Assembly (NCBI RefSeq): GCF_023169885.1
Contig: NZ_AP025516.1
Coordinates: 186,001 to 250,000 of the forward strand
Direction: 5' to 3'
DNA length: 64,000 nt
DNA from: Desulfofustis limnaeus
Lineage (GTDB): Bacteria > Desulfobacterota > Desulfobulbia > Desulfobulbales > Desulfocapsaceae
Within the stretch, counting starts at the first letter, position 1. Each line of letters starts with the position of its first letter. Shown one piece after another: positions 33,044 to 42,249 of the stretch. Both the position numbers and the translations under genes were made by a program. The notes beneath the pieces were generated by a model. The model did no database searches, was not told the origin of the DNA, and was given only the letters and a program-made list of their open reading frames with translations.

Positions 33044-34291
33044 ATGAAACAGACGTTCCAGGTTCGCTATGCCGAACGGATGAAACAACTGCCGCCATAC
33101 CTGTTCGGCATGATAAACAAGATGAAGATGGAGAAGCGTTGGCAGGGAGCTGATGTCATCGATCTGGGTATGGGAAATCCCATCGATCCCACTCCCGGGG
33201 CGGTCACCGAGAAGCTCTGTGAAGTCGCCATCGACCCGAAGACGCACCGCTATCCGGTGGCCGGCGGCATGAAGAACCTGAAGCGCGAGATCGCGTTGTA
33301 CTATGAACGGAATTACGGGGTACCGTTGTCCGGGGGAAACGATGTCATCTGCACCATCGGTTCCAAGGAAGGCATTTCCCACCTGTGCCTGGCCCTGCTC
33401 GGTCCGGGAGATACGGTTATCGTGCCGGCCCCGGCCTTTCCCATCCACGTTTATGCGGCGGTGATCGCCGGCGCCAATGTACTGCGCATCCCGCTGACCT
33501 CTGAAGATGCGTTTCTGGCCCAATTGAGCAGCATGTGCAAATCGCTCTACCCCGGCCCGAAACTGGTCATGCTCAATTTTCCGCACAATCCGACCGGCCG
33601 CCTGGCGTCCAAGGAGCTGTTCGCCGAGGTGGTGAAATACGCCAAGCAATACAATTTCATGGTGATCAACGACTTTGCCTATGCCAAGATCACCTTCGAC
33701 GGCTATGTGGCCCCGAGTTTTCTCGAGGTTCCCGGAGCCAAGGACGTGGGGGTGGAGTTCAGTTCTTTCTCCAAGTCTTACAACATGGCTGGCTGGCGCC
33801 TCGGTTATTGTGTCGGCAACGAGCAGATCATAGAGGGCCTGTCCCGTATCAAAGGTTATTACGATTACGGGATCTTTTCCGCCATCCAGGTGGCAGGGAT
33901 TGTCGCCATGCGCGATTGTGACGATGATATCGTCGAACAGGCCCAGGCCTATCAGAAGCGCCGGGATGTTCTGTGCGACGGGTTGGTGCGGATGGGCTGG
34001 GAGGTTGAAGTACCGAAGGCCGGGATGTTCGTCTGGGTGCAGATACCCGAGCCGTACCGGCGCCTGGGATCGGTCCGGTTTGCCGTGGAAATGATGAGCC
34101 GGGCCAATGTAGCCGTGGCGCCGGGTGCCGGTTTCGGCGAGGAGGGCGACGGCTATCTCCGCCTTGCCCTGGTGGAAAACGAGAACCGGATTCGTCAGGC
34201 GCTCAAGCAAATCCGCCAGAGTCTCAGAGATATCGATCACGAGATCGAAACGGGTCAGTTTCATTTCGACGAGCCGATAACAGCAGCTTGA
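33044..34291 (+). CDS. alaC: Class I/II aminotransferase, alanine aminotransferase (AlaC-like)
   Basis: 415 residues, fold type I PLP enzyme. Motifs: GMGNPIDPTP, RYPVAGGM, NFPHNPTGR, NDFAYA and the PLP-lysine segment SFSKSYNMAGWRLGY at about 245-260, with the C-terminal GYLRLALVENENR supplying the carboxylate-binding arginine. The overall pattern fits AlaC-type glutamate-pyruvate transaminases, and LL-diaminopimelate aminotransferase is a related alternative. Stand-alone gene followed by a hairpin at 34331-34356. Confidence 0.88.
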   Translation: MKQTFQVRYAERMKQLPPYLFGMINKMKMEKRWQGADVIDLGMGNPIDPTPGAVTEKLCEVAIDPKTHRYPVAGGMKNLKREIALYYERNYGVPLSGGNDVICTIGSKEGISHLCLALLGPGDTVIVPAPAFPIHVYAAVIAGANVLRIPLTSEDAFLAQLSSMCKSLYPGPKLVMLNFPHNPTGRLASKELFAEVVKYAKQYNFMVINDFAYAKITFDGYVAPSFLEVPGAKDVGVEFSSFSKSYNMAGWRLGYCVGNEQIIEGLSRIKGYYDYGIFSAIQVAGIVAMRDCDDDIVEQAQAYQKRRDVLCDGLVRMGWEVEVPKAGMFVWVQIPEPYRRLGSVRFAVEMMSRANVAVAPGAGFGEEGDGYLRLALVENENRIRQALKQIRQSLRDIDHEIETGQFHFDEPITAA

Positions 34292-34330
34292 GATGTCGAT
34301 CTGCAGGTGAACAAAGAGAAAAAATACCCT

Positions 34331-34356
34331 CCAGAGCCGCCGGCCGGTGGCTCTGG
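34331..34356 (+). terminator. Hairpin downstream of the aminotransferase gene
   Basis: CCAGAGCCGCCGG pairs with CCGGTGGCTCTGG in 13 bp, including one G-U pair. It lies 40 bp after the stop and just before the lexA promoter region. The following sequence is pyrimidine-rich but not a clear U-run. Confidence 0.5.
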
Positions 34357-34490
34357 CCTTACCGTTTCCTGATTCCTGCGTGCCGCTGTCCCCGGGGACC
34401 AGATCCGGCCGGAAGGGGCTCGTTGTTGCCCCTCTTCTCTGGTCGAACCTGGATCGGTCTTCGGCGTGGCTTTTCCTCGGTTCATGCGAA

Positions 34491-34546
34491 AAAGTACATT
34501 GACATTGGTGGGTGAATTGCTACTATTCAATAAAGTACATGTACAT
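34491..34546 (+). promoter_or_regulatory. lexA promoter with two LexA operator-like palindromes
   Basis: AAAGTACATTGACAT (34491-34505) and AAAGTACATGTACAT (34532-34546) differ at two positions, and their centres are 41 bp apart, close to four helical turns. Between and overlapping them is TTGACA (34499-34504), 16-bp spacer, TACTAT (34521-34526). The first site covers the -35 and the second covers the start point. This is a typical layout for an autoregulated repressor. Confidence 0.7.
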
Positions 34547-34556
34547 AAGAGGCGGC

Positions 34557-35219
34557 ATGGATTTGACGGAAAAGCAACAGGAATTCTTTGATTATCTGAA
34601 GCAACGGCTCCGGCGGGACGGGAAGGTGCCCAGCCTTCGACGGGCCGCCGGTGATCTCGGGATCAGCCATACGGCGGTGGCGCAACTCCTGGCCCAATTG
34701 GAAAAGCGGGGAGCGGTTCGTCGAGCAGGCCGATACAGTCGGACGATTCGGCTGTTGTCCGGTCGCGGGGCGAACCCTCCGATCTCGCCGATCGCTCGGG
34801 AAGTGCCGATCATCGGCCGGATTACCGCTGGCTTGCCGATGTATGCTCAGCAGGAATGGGATGGCAGCGTGGTGGTCGACAGCGGCCTGTTCGGCGGCGA
34901 CCATCTGTTTGCCTTGCGCGTCAGCGGTGATTCGATGCGTGATGCCGGCATTCTCGACGGTGATCTGGCGATTTGTGAACCGCGGCAGTATGCCGAGCAA
35001 GGGGAGATCGTTGCGGCGTTGATCAATCACGAGGAAGCGACGGTGAAGCGTTTTTATCGGCGTGCCGACGGCATCGAATTGCACCCGGAAAACCATGATT
35101 ATCCGGTCCTGCGCTATGGCTTTGCCGAGGTGTTGGTTCAGGGAAAGGTGGTGGGGGTGGTCCGGTCCGACCATCCTTCTTTCTCCCGAACCGGCCGGTC
35201 CGGGGAGAAGAAACGGTGA
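34557..35219 (+). CDS. lexA: LexA repressor, SOS regulator
   Basis: 220 residues. N-terminal winged helix (about 1-65) with recognition helix ISHTAVAQLLAQLEKRG. Autocleavage site Ala91-Gly92 in ITAGLP; catalytic Ser126 (GDSM) and Lys164 (ATVKRFY) are in place, so RecA-stimulated self-cleavage should work. ATG at 34557 has AAGAGGCGG upstream; a longer frame would run over the operators. First gene of the lexA-DUF72-imuB-dnaE2 cassette; its stop overlaps the next start by 4 bp. Confidence 0.95.
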   Translation: MDLTEKQQEFFDYLKQRLRRDGKVPSLRRAAGDLGISHTAVAQLLAQLEKRGAVRRAGRYSRTIRLLSGRGANPPISPIAREVPIIGRITAGLPMYAQQEWDGSVVVDSGLFGGDHLFALRVSGDSMRDAGILDGDLAICEPRQYAEQGEIVAALINHEEATVKRFYRRADGIELHPENHDYPVLRYGFAEVLVQGKVVGVVRSDHPSFSRTGRSGEKKR

Positions 35220-36103
35220 AAGCGGCGCCGCCGGGGCCCGGTGTGGCAGTGGTTCCGAGGGGTGCGCGAACGGGCGACGGCACCTTGATGGTTGGTACCT
35301 GCGGGTATTCTTATCTGGAATGGATCGATGGCGGTTTTTATCCGCAGGGCAGCCGTTCGGCCGATATGCTCGGCCTGTATGGCCGTTGCTTCTCCGTGGT
35401 CGAGTTGAACTACACCTGGTATCAGATGGCCCGGGCCGATGCCTTGGCCAGGATGGTGAAAACAGCTCCGGAGCACCTGCGGTTTGCCGCCAAGCTGACC
35501 CGCAGCATCACTCATGAACGTGAGGAGAACTGGCGCGAACAGGTGCGCTTGTATCGTCGCGGCGTGGCGCCGTTACGGCAGCGGTTGCTCGCGGTATTGC
35601 TGCAATTCCCGCCCGATTTCGGGCGCAGCCTCGATAACCGCCGATTTCTTGCCGAATTGCTCGATGAGTTGCAGGGGCTGCCGGTTGCCGTGGAGTTCCG
35701 GCATGTTTCCTGGGCCGTCGACCCGGTCTTTGCCGAACTCGAACGACGCGGCGTCACCTTGGTGACGGTTGATACCCCGGCCCTGCCGGAGCTTTTCCCG
35801 ATGCTTGACGTGGTGACCAATCCCCGATTGTTTTACGTGCGGTTTCATGGACGCAATTTGAGCGGGTGGCGAAGCGGTACGATGCAGAAAAAGTTCGATT
35901 ACGATTACCGCGAGAGCGAGTTGCGACAGTGGTGCGAAACACGGTTGTCCTCGCTGTTCCGGGGCGGCGAGCGCGGTCTGCTGTTTTTCAACAATCATGT
36001 GCGGGCCCAGGCACCGCGCAATGGCGCCCGGCTTCTGGATATCCTGGCAACAACAGGAGGGAGAGAGGCACATGAACCGGGAACGCTTTGTTCTGCATCT
36101 TAA
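35216..36103 (+). CDS. DUF72 (YecE-like) protein in the SOS cassette
   Basis: 295 residues of the DUF72/YecE TIM-barrel family: VGTCGYSYLEW near the start, VELNYTWYQM, PEHLRFAAKLTRSITH, then VAVEFRHVSW and YVRFHGRN. Its biochemical role is unknown. GTG start at 35216 overlaps the lexA stop (GTGA), and its 3' end overlaps the imuB-like start by 32 bp, so it is firmly inside the SOS unit. In classical imuA-imuB-dnaE2 cassettes this position holds ImuA, a RecA-like protein; DUF72 is not related to it by sequence. Confidence 0.88.
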   Translation: MKAAPPGPGVAVVPRGARTGDGTLMVGTCGYSYLEWIDGGFYPQGSRSADMLGLYGRCFSVVELNYTWYQMARADALARMVKTAPEHLRFAAKLTRSITHEREENWREQVRLYRRGVAPLRQRLLAVLLQFPPDFGRSLDNRRFLAELLDELQGLPVAVEFRHVSWAVDPVFAELERRGVTLVTVDTPALPELFPMLDVVTNPRLFYVRFHGRNLSGWRSGTMQKKFDYDYRESELRQWCETRLSSLFRGGERGLLFFNNHVRAQAPRNGARLLDILATTGGREAHEPGTLCSAS

Positions 36104-37253
36104 CGTCGCCGACTTTGCCGTCGCCGTTGAACGTATCGTCGATCGAACGCTGTCCCGGTCTCCGGTGATCGTGGCGCCGATGGGAGCGACCCGGACGGTC
36201 GTCTACGACATGAGTGAAGAGGCGTATGACGATGGGGTGCGCAAAGGCATGCCGTTGCGCCAGGCGCAACGGCTGAGCCGCCGGGCAAAGATCGTGTCGC
36301 CGCGGCCGGAGCTGTATGACCGGGCGATGAAGGCCCTGGTTGCCGAGGCCAAGCCGTATAGTCCGCTGCTGGAACATGGTTCCGGGGATGGGCATCTCTA
36401 TCTCGATCTCACCGGTACGCACCGCTTACTCGGGGCGCCAGCCGACGTGGGCTGGCGGCTGCGGCGGCAGATGCGCGACAAACTCGGTATCGAACCGATC
36501 TGGAGTCTGGCCGGAAACAAGCTGGTGGCGAAAGTCGCCTCCCGCCTGGTGAAGCCGGCCGGAGAATACATCGTCGGTTCCGGTGAGGAGGCGGCCTTTT
36601 TGGCCCCGTTGCCGGTACCGTTGCTGCCGGGATTGACACCGGCGGAACAGCGCCTGCTGCAGGAATGCAACATCCGGCGAATCGGGCAGCTTGCGGCCTT
36701 GAGCATAACCCAGCTTCAATCGGTTTTCGGCGGCGGCGGCGACCGGCTGTTCCGGCTGAGCCGCGGCCTCGACGAGGCACCGGTGCGTCAGGAGGATCAG
36801 CGGCCGCCGACGATCGAGTTGGAACAGGTTTTTGCCGACGATGTGGCTGATCGTGCCTGGCTGGCTGGTGTCGTTTCCGGTCTGGCCGTCCGGCTCGGCA
36901 TGCAGTTGCGAACGGCCGGGCTGGCCGTCCGGCGCCTGGTGGTACAGCTCTGGTATACGGACGGGGCACAAACCGTCAGGCACGTCTCGGTGAAAACGGC
37001 AGTGGCCGATGATTTTGCCCTGCGGCGGTTAGCCCTGCAGGCTTTGGACCGGGCCTGGGGACGCCGGATCAGGGTCCGCCGCTGCCGGTTGTGCGGCGAG
37101 TGTCTACAGCGCTCCGCTGCGCAATTGCGGCTCTTTGCCGATCCTTCCGGCGCCGAGGAAAAAAGGGAGCGGTTGGTGCAGGCACTGGATACGGTTCGCC
37201 ACCGTTTCGGCCGTGATATCATCCGCTTCGGTAATCAGCCGCGGTCGGCCTGA
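36072..37253 (+). CDS. imuB: ImuB-like inactive Y-family polymerase homologue
   Basis: 393 residues of the Y-family fold. The first catalytic motif, normally DxD in HVDMDAFF, is HLNVADFA (N11, A13), and the second, normally SIDEAYLD, is GSGDGHLYLD. The metal-binding acids are therefore lost, as in ImuB. A beta-clamp-binding pentapeptide QLRLF is at 351-355. ImuB acts as the clamp-binding adaptor for DnaE2 in SOS mutagenesis. ATG at 36072 follows GGAGGGAGAG. The dnaE2-like gene follows after 30 bp. Confidence 0.88.
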   Translation: MNRERFVLHLNVADFAVAVERIVDRTLSRSPVIVAPMGATRTVVYDMSEEAYDDGVRKGMPLRQAQRLSRRAKIVSPRPELYDRAMKALVAEAKPYSPLLEHGSGDGHLYLDLTGTHRLLGAPADVGWRLRRQMRDKLGIEPIWSLAGNKLVAKVASRLVKPAGEYIVGSGEEAAFLAPLPVPLLPGLTPAEQRLLQECNIRRIGQLAALSITQLQSVFGGGGDRLFRLSRGLDEAPVRQEDQRPPTIELEQVFADDVADRAWLAGVVSGLAVRLGMQLRTAGLAVRRLVVQLWYTDGAQTVRHVSVKTAVADDFALRRLALQALDRAWGRRIRVRRCRLCGECLQRSAAQLRLFADPSGAEEKRERLVQALDTVRHRFGRDIIRFGNQPRSA

Positions 37254-37283
37254 TGGTCCTGGCCTGGCGGTGGAGCCGAGATC

Positions 37284-40283
37284 ATGATCCCGCTGCGGGT
37301 CCGTTCCCATTATTCGCTGCTGGCCGGTACGGCGTCTCCGGCAGCCTTGTGCCGTCAGGCCAGGCAGTACGGCTACCGTCGTCTGGCCTTGACCGACCGG
37401 GACAACCTCTACGGCCTCTGGCCTTTTCTCTCTGCTTGTCGGCAGGAAGGGGTGATGCCGATCGTTGCTGCCGAGCTATCGTGCGGATTACAACGGCCGG
37501 GCCGGGTCGTTGCCTTGGCGTGCAACGATGACGGCTACGCCAATCTCTGTCGTCTGATCACCCGGGCTAAAAACCCGGCCGGGGCGGACGACGGGCCGGA
37601 TCCGGAATGTTTTTCCGGTCTGCTGGTGCTGACCGATGATGACGGTCTGCTGGAGTTTTTTCATGGCGCCGGGGTCCGGGTGGCCGCCGATCTCGGCAAC
37701 CGGCCGACTGCTGCCGGCAGCCGGCTGCGCGCCTTGGCCCGCAGGCTTGGCGTACCGGCGGCGGCGACACCCGATGCCAGTCTCGGTGAAGCGGGAGAAC
37801 AGGACTTGTTCCGGGTCTTGCAAGCCATCGGCGCCGGTGTCATGCTGAATCAGTTACCGCAGCGTGGCGCAAAAGCGGGAGGAGCTGCCCCGCTGGAGCG
37901 GGTCGAAGAGTATCAGCGCCGCTTCGCCGTGTGGCCGGAGGCGTTGCGGGCGACCGAAGAAATCGCCGAACAGTGTCACTTCACCGGGCCCCGGTTCGGC
38001 ATCGTCATGCCGCCCTGGAACGATGTCGACGGACGCTCCGCTGCCATCGTCCTGCGCGAACAGGCCTATCACGGGGCCGTGTTTCGTTATGGTGAAGACC
38101 TGAGCGAGACGGTGGTCGAACGGCTCGAGCATGAGCTGCACGTCATTTGCCAGATGGACTTTGCTTCCTATTTTCTGGTGGTGCGCGATATCGTCCGGCC
38201 CCCCGGTACCGGCGCCGAGGCTGGCCACCGGATCTGCGGTCGTGGTTCCGGGGCCGCTTCCCTGGTCGCTTATTGCCTCGGCATCACCAATGTCTGCCCG
38301 ATCCGTCACAACCTCTACTTCGAGCGATTTCTCAACCAGGGGCGCCGTGATCCACCGGATATCGACGTCGATTTTGCCTGGGACGAGCGGGATGCGGTGC
38401 TGGCCCGGGTGTTCGACACCTTCGGTGCACGGGCGGCGATGGTTTGTAACCACGTATGTTTTCAACCGCGAATGGCCATCCGCGAAACGGCCCGGGTCAT
38501 GGGCCTGGCGAACGATGAGATTTCCCGGCTGACCAAACGGTTGCCCTGGTTCTACCACAGCCACCAGGACGATCTGCAGGAACAGCTGGCCGAACTGCCG
38601 TCGCTTCGGGACCAGGACTTTTCCGGACCGTGGGCAGAAATTATCAGCCTGGCCAACCGATTGATCGGGATGCCGCGCTATCTGTCGGTTCATCCAGGCG
38701 GGGTTGTCATCACCCCGGCTCCGGTGTCCAGGTATGTGCCGGTGGAGCGGGCAGCCAAGGGGGTACCGCTGATCCAGTGGGAGAAAGACGGAGCCGAACG
38801 GGCCGGGCTGGTGAAAATCGATCTGCTCGGCAACCGCAGCCTCGGCGTTATCCGCGATGCCTTGGCAAACCTGGCGGCCAACGGGATACCGCTGGATGAA
38901 CGGAGCTGGCAGCCCGAAGACGATCGGGCGACCCGGGCGGCGGTCGGCCGCGGTGAGACCCTGGGCTGTTTTTATATCGAGAGCCCGGCCATGCGGTTGT
39001 TGCAACGAAAAGCGGGCAGCGGCGATTTCGAGCAATTGGTCATCCAGTCGTCGATCATCCGGCCGGCCGCCAACGAATTTGTTCGCGAGTACGTGCGGCG
39101 GCTGCACGGCGGCGGCTGGCAGCCGCTGCACCCAGCCCTGGAAGAGGTGTTGGAAGAGACGTATGGCTTGATGGTCTACCAGGAAGATGTCTCCCGGGTG
39201 GCGGTGGCCCTGGCGGGTTTTTCCCATGCCGAGGCCGACGCTCTGCGTAAGGTATTGTCGAAAAAGGACCGCGCCACCCGGTTGGCTGATTACCGGCAGG
39301 CGTTTTTACAGGGATGCCGGCAGCGGGGAGTAGGGCAACAGGACAGCGAGCGAATGTGGGCGATGATGATGAGCTTTGACGGCTATTCGTTCTGCAAACC
39401 GCACTCCGCTTCCTATGCCCGGGTCTCCTTTCAGGCCGCCTATCTGAAGACACATGCTCCGGCGGAGTTCATGGCTGCCGTGTTGTCCAACCAGGGCGGC
39501 TACTATTCGACGTTTGCCTACGTGTCCGAGGCGAAGCGGATGGGATTGGTCATTGAGCGACCCGATGTGGCCGTCAGCGAATACCGATGGTACGGCCGCG
39601 GTAAACGGATCAGAGTCGGGTTGCAGGCGGTTCGCAGCCTGTCGCAGGAAACAGCCGAGCGGCTCCTTGCCGCCCGGCGCCGGGCCTCGTTTCATGATCT
39701 GCGTGACTTTCTGCAGCGGGCGCGACCGGCGGAAGATGAACTGCGCTCGTTGATCGACGCCGGGGCTCTGGACGGTCTTGATCCGGCCGGCAATCGCAGC
39801 AGCCTCCACTGGCAGGCGGCGGCGCTGGTTAGGCAGCGGGTGGGCGCTCCCCACGGTTCTTTGTATGCAGCGCCATCCGCTGCCTTCCCCGCTCTGCCGC
39901 GGCCGGACCAGTTGCAATGGTTGCGGCGTGAGTATCACGCCTTGGGGTTCCTCTGTTGTCATCATCCGCTCAGCTTGAGAAAGTACCGTGAGCCGGGGCT
40001 GGTCAAAATCAATTCTCTGGCCTCCCGGGTCGGGCAGATCGTGCAGTTGGCCGGCTGGCTGCTTACCGGAAAACTGGTCTCCACCAAGCGTGGGGAGACC
40101 ATGGAGTTTCTCACTTTCGAGGATGAAACAGGTATGGTCGAGACCACGTTCTTCCCGCAAACGTATCGGCGCTACGCACATCTGTTGACCGGTAACCGGC
40201 CGTATCGACTGAGCGGCCTGGTCGAATCCGATTATGGGGCCGTTACCGTGACCGTAGATCGGATTGTACCGCTGATCGGCTGA
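37284..40283 (+). CDS. dnaE2: DnaE2/ImuC-like error-prone DNA polymerase III alpha
   Basis: 999 residues, shorter than replicative DnaE. PHP domain at the start reads LRVRSHYSLLAG, with Arg where the first metal-binding His (RVHSxYS) normally sits. The polymerase catalytic acids are in PDIDVDF (about 355-361) and VKIDLLG (about 510-516). The protein ends with the OB domain (about 910-995) and lacks the C-terminal tau-binding extension, as in DnaE2. Together with LexA and ImuB it forms a translesion mutasome. Confidence 0.92.
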   Translation: MIPLRVRSHYSLLAGTASPAALCRQARQYGYRRLALTDRDNLYGLWPFLSACRQEGVMPIVAAELSCGLQRPGRVVALACNDDGYANLCRLITRAKNPAGADDGPDPECFSGLLVLTDDDGLLEFFHGAGVRVAADLGNRPTAAGSRLRALARRLGVPAAATPDASLGEAGEQDLFRVLQAIGAGVMLNQLPQRGAKAGGAAPLERVEEYQRRFAVWPEALRATEEIAEQCHFTGPRFGIVMPPWNDVDGRSAAIVLREQAYHGAVFRYGEDLSETVVERLEHELHVICQMDFASYFLVVRDIVRPPGTGAEAGHRICGRGSGAASLVAYCLGITNVCPIRHNLYFERFLNQGRRDPPDIDVDFAWDERDAVLARVFDTFGARAAMVCNHVCFQPRMAIRETARVMGLANDEISRLTKRLPWFYHSHQDDLQEQLAELPSLRDQDFSGPWAEIISLANRLIGMPRYLSVHPGGVVITPAPVSRYVPVERAAKGVPLIQWEKDGAERAGLVKIDLLGNRSLGVIRDALANLAANGIPLDERSWQPEDDRATRAAVGRGETLGCFYIESPAMRLLQRKAGSGDFEQLVIQSSIIRPAANEFVREYVRRLHGGGWQPLHPALEEVLEETYGLMVYQEDVSRVAVALAGFSHAEADALRKVLSKKDRATRLADYRQAFLQGCRQRGVGQQDSERMWAMMMSFDGYSFCKPHSASYARVSFQAAYLKTHAPAEFMAAVLSNQGGYYSTFAYVSEAKRMGLVIERPDVAVSEYRWYGRGKRIRVGLQAVRSLSQETAERLLAARRRASFHDLRDFLQRARPAEDELRSLIDAGALDGLDPAGNRSSLHWQAAALVRQRVGAPHGSLYAAPSAAFPALPRPDQLQWLRREYHALGFLCCHHPLSLRKYREPGLVKINSLASRVGQIVQLAGWLLTGKLVSTKRGETMEFLTFEDETGMVETTFFPQTYRRYAHLLTGNRPYRLSGLVESDYGAVTVTVDRIVPLIG

Positions 40284-40458
40284 ACACGATGGTCTCGCTG
40301 GGAATACCGGTGTTCTCGTTCTGTCTTCACGATTGACCTGGCCGCAGCGATTATGTTATATCGGAAATGGCTATTTTCGTGGCTTACCAAGGATTTTCAA
40401 GGTTTTTCACCGGAGAAACGACACCTGTTTCGGTTTCTCCTCTGCCGTGAGGGAGCAT

Positions 40459-42165
40459 ATGACCACCGGGCCTGACGTGCGGATGACCCTGAACTACATC
40501 ATTGATTCAAGCAGGGAAAAATATGGTGATCTGCCGGCCGTCGGCATGGCGCTGGAGGAGCCGATCACCTATGAGGAATTACATGATCGGATCTGCGCGC
40601 TGGCCGTACGGCTTCAGGCTGATGGATTAAAAAAGGGGGATCGGGTCGCGCTGCTGGCGGAAAACTCGCACCACTGGGGCACTGCCTATCTTGCCGTCGT
40701 CCGGCTCGGAGCGGTGGGGGTGCCGATTCTGCCCGACCTGCCAGAAGCGGATGTGCACCACATCCTGACGGAGATGAAGGCGGCTATCGTCTTCACCACC
40801 CAGCGCCAGATAGACAAGTTGTATGACCTGCGCGGTAATATGATTCGCAAACTGATCACGCTCGACGATTATCGCGGCAGTGCGGACCTATTGCCGGTGG
40901 AACCGTTCGGGGCCTATTGTGAATCGGCATTGGCCGATTACCGGGAAGCGAAAGTAACCGGTGAGCTGCCGGTCTTTCCGGATGTGGATGAGAACGATGT
41001 GGCTTCGATCCTGTACACCTCGGGAACCTCGGGCTTTTCCAAGGCGGTGATGTTAAGTCACAAAAATCTTACATCCAACGCCTACGCCGCATCCACGCTC
41101 ATGGATGTCAAGCCCGGCAGCGTTTTCCTATCGATTCTACCCATATCCCATACCTACGAGTTCACCACCGGATTCACTCTGCCGCTGCTCATGGGGTGTC
41201 GCATTGCCTATGCCGGAAAAACGCCGACCCCGGCAATCTTGCAGAATCTCTGTGCCCATGAGAAACCGTACATCATTTTCGCGGTCCCTCTGGTCCTGGA
41301 AAAGATTTATAAAAAGCGGGTGTTGCCGAAGATAGAGAAAAGCCGCGTACTCAGTGTGGCCTATCGCTTTGGCCCGGTGCGGCGGCGGATCAACAAGAAG
41401 ATCGGACGCACGCTGCTGCAATTTTTCGGCGGCAATCTTGCCATGATGGGAGTGGGCGGAGCATCGTTGAACCCGGAGGTGGAAGCGTTTCTGGTCGAGG
41501 CGCGGTTTCCCTACCTGGTCGGTTACGGTATGACGGAAGCCGCACCGCTTATCGCCGGTGGGCCTTTCGGAGATAAGACAATCGTGGTGGGATCAACCGG
41601 TAAGCCAATCCCCGGGGTGGAAGTGAAAATCGAGGAACCCGATCCCGAGACCGGGATTGGAGAAATTTATGCCCGCGGTCCCAATGTGATGCTCGGCTAT
41701 TACAACGACGAGGACGCCACCCGGGAGGTTCTCTCGCCCGATGGGTGGCTTGCCACCGGCGATTTGGGAAGTATGGATGAGCAGGGTAATCTCTCCATCA
41801 AGGGCCGGTGCAAGAACGTCGTGGTGTTGGCCAGTGGAGAGAATATCTATCCGGAGGTAATCGAGCATAAGTTGAACGCCGTTCACTGGGTGGTCGAATC
41901 GCTGGTGGTGGAAGACGACAACAAGCTCGTTGCCTGGATCTATCCCGATTACGAGAGTATTGATGAAATGACGACTGGTCAGACGAGATCCCAGCGGCGT
42001 GAGTTTCTGGAGAACCTCATGGAAACCATGCGCAAGGAGGTGAATGCACAGTTGCCGCTGACCTCCAAACTGGCCGAAGTGCTCGAGCGTCGGGAGCCGT
42101 TCATCAAGACGGCAACCCACAAGATCAAGCGATATCTCTACGACAAAAACGCCAAGATTTCGTAA
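40459..42165 (+). CDS. Long-chain fatty-acid-CoA ligase (AMP-forming)
   Basis: 568 residues of the adenylate-forming superfamily. A3 is SILYTSGTSGFSKAVMLSH, A5 is GYGMTEAAPLI, A8 is DGWLATGDLG with GRCKNVVVLASGENIYPEVIE, and the catalytic Lys lies in ATHKIKRYLY near the end. It activates a fatty acid to acyl-CoA. ATG at 40459 is chosen for GAGGGAG upstream; a longer frame is rejected. It precedes a FadL-type transporter by about 85 bp, so the two probably act together in fatty-acid use. Confidence 0.92.
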   Translation: MTTGPDVRMTLNYIIDSSREKYGDLPAVGMALEEPITYEELHDRICALAVRLQADGLKKGDRVALLAENSHHWGTAYLAVVRLGAVGVPILPDLPEADVHHILTEMKAAIVFTTQRQIDKLYDLRGNMIRKLITLDDYRGSADLLPVEPFGAYCESALADYREAKVTGELPVFPDVDENDVASILYTSGTSGFSKAVMLSHKNLTSNAYAASTLMDVKPGSVFLSILPISHTYEFTTGFTLPLLMGCRIAYAGKTPTPAILQNLCAHEKPYIIFAVPLVLEKIYKKRVLPKIEKSRVLSVAYRFGPVRRRINKKIGRTLLQFFGGNLAMMGVGGASLNPEVEAFLVEARFPYLVGYGMTEAAPLIAGGPFGDKTIVVGSTGKPIPGVEVKIEEPDPETGIGEIYARGPNVMLGYYNDEDATREVLSPDGWLATGDLGSMDEQGNLSIKGRCKNVVVLASGENIYPEVIEHKLNAVHWVVESLVVEDDNKLVAWIYPDYESIDEMTTGQTRSQRREFLENLMETMRKEVNAQLPLTSKLAEVLERREPFIKTATHKIKRYLYDKNAKIS

Positions 42166-42249
42166 TCACGACGGATGCTTTTAACCGGCGTGTCACCGCC
42201 ATCTTCGGGCGGCTGGGAGATGGTCAATTTTTAGCAGAGGGGAGTGAGG

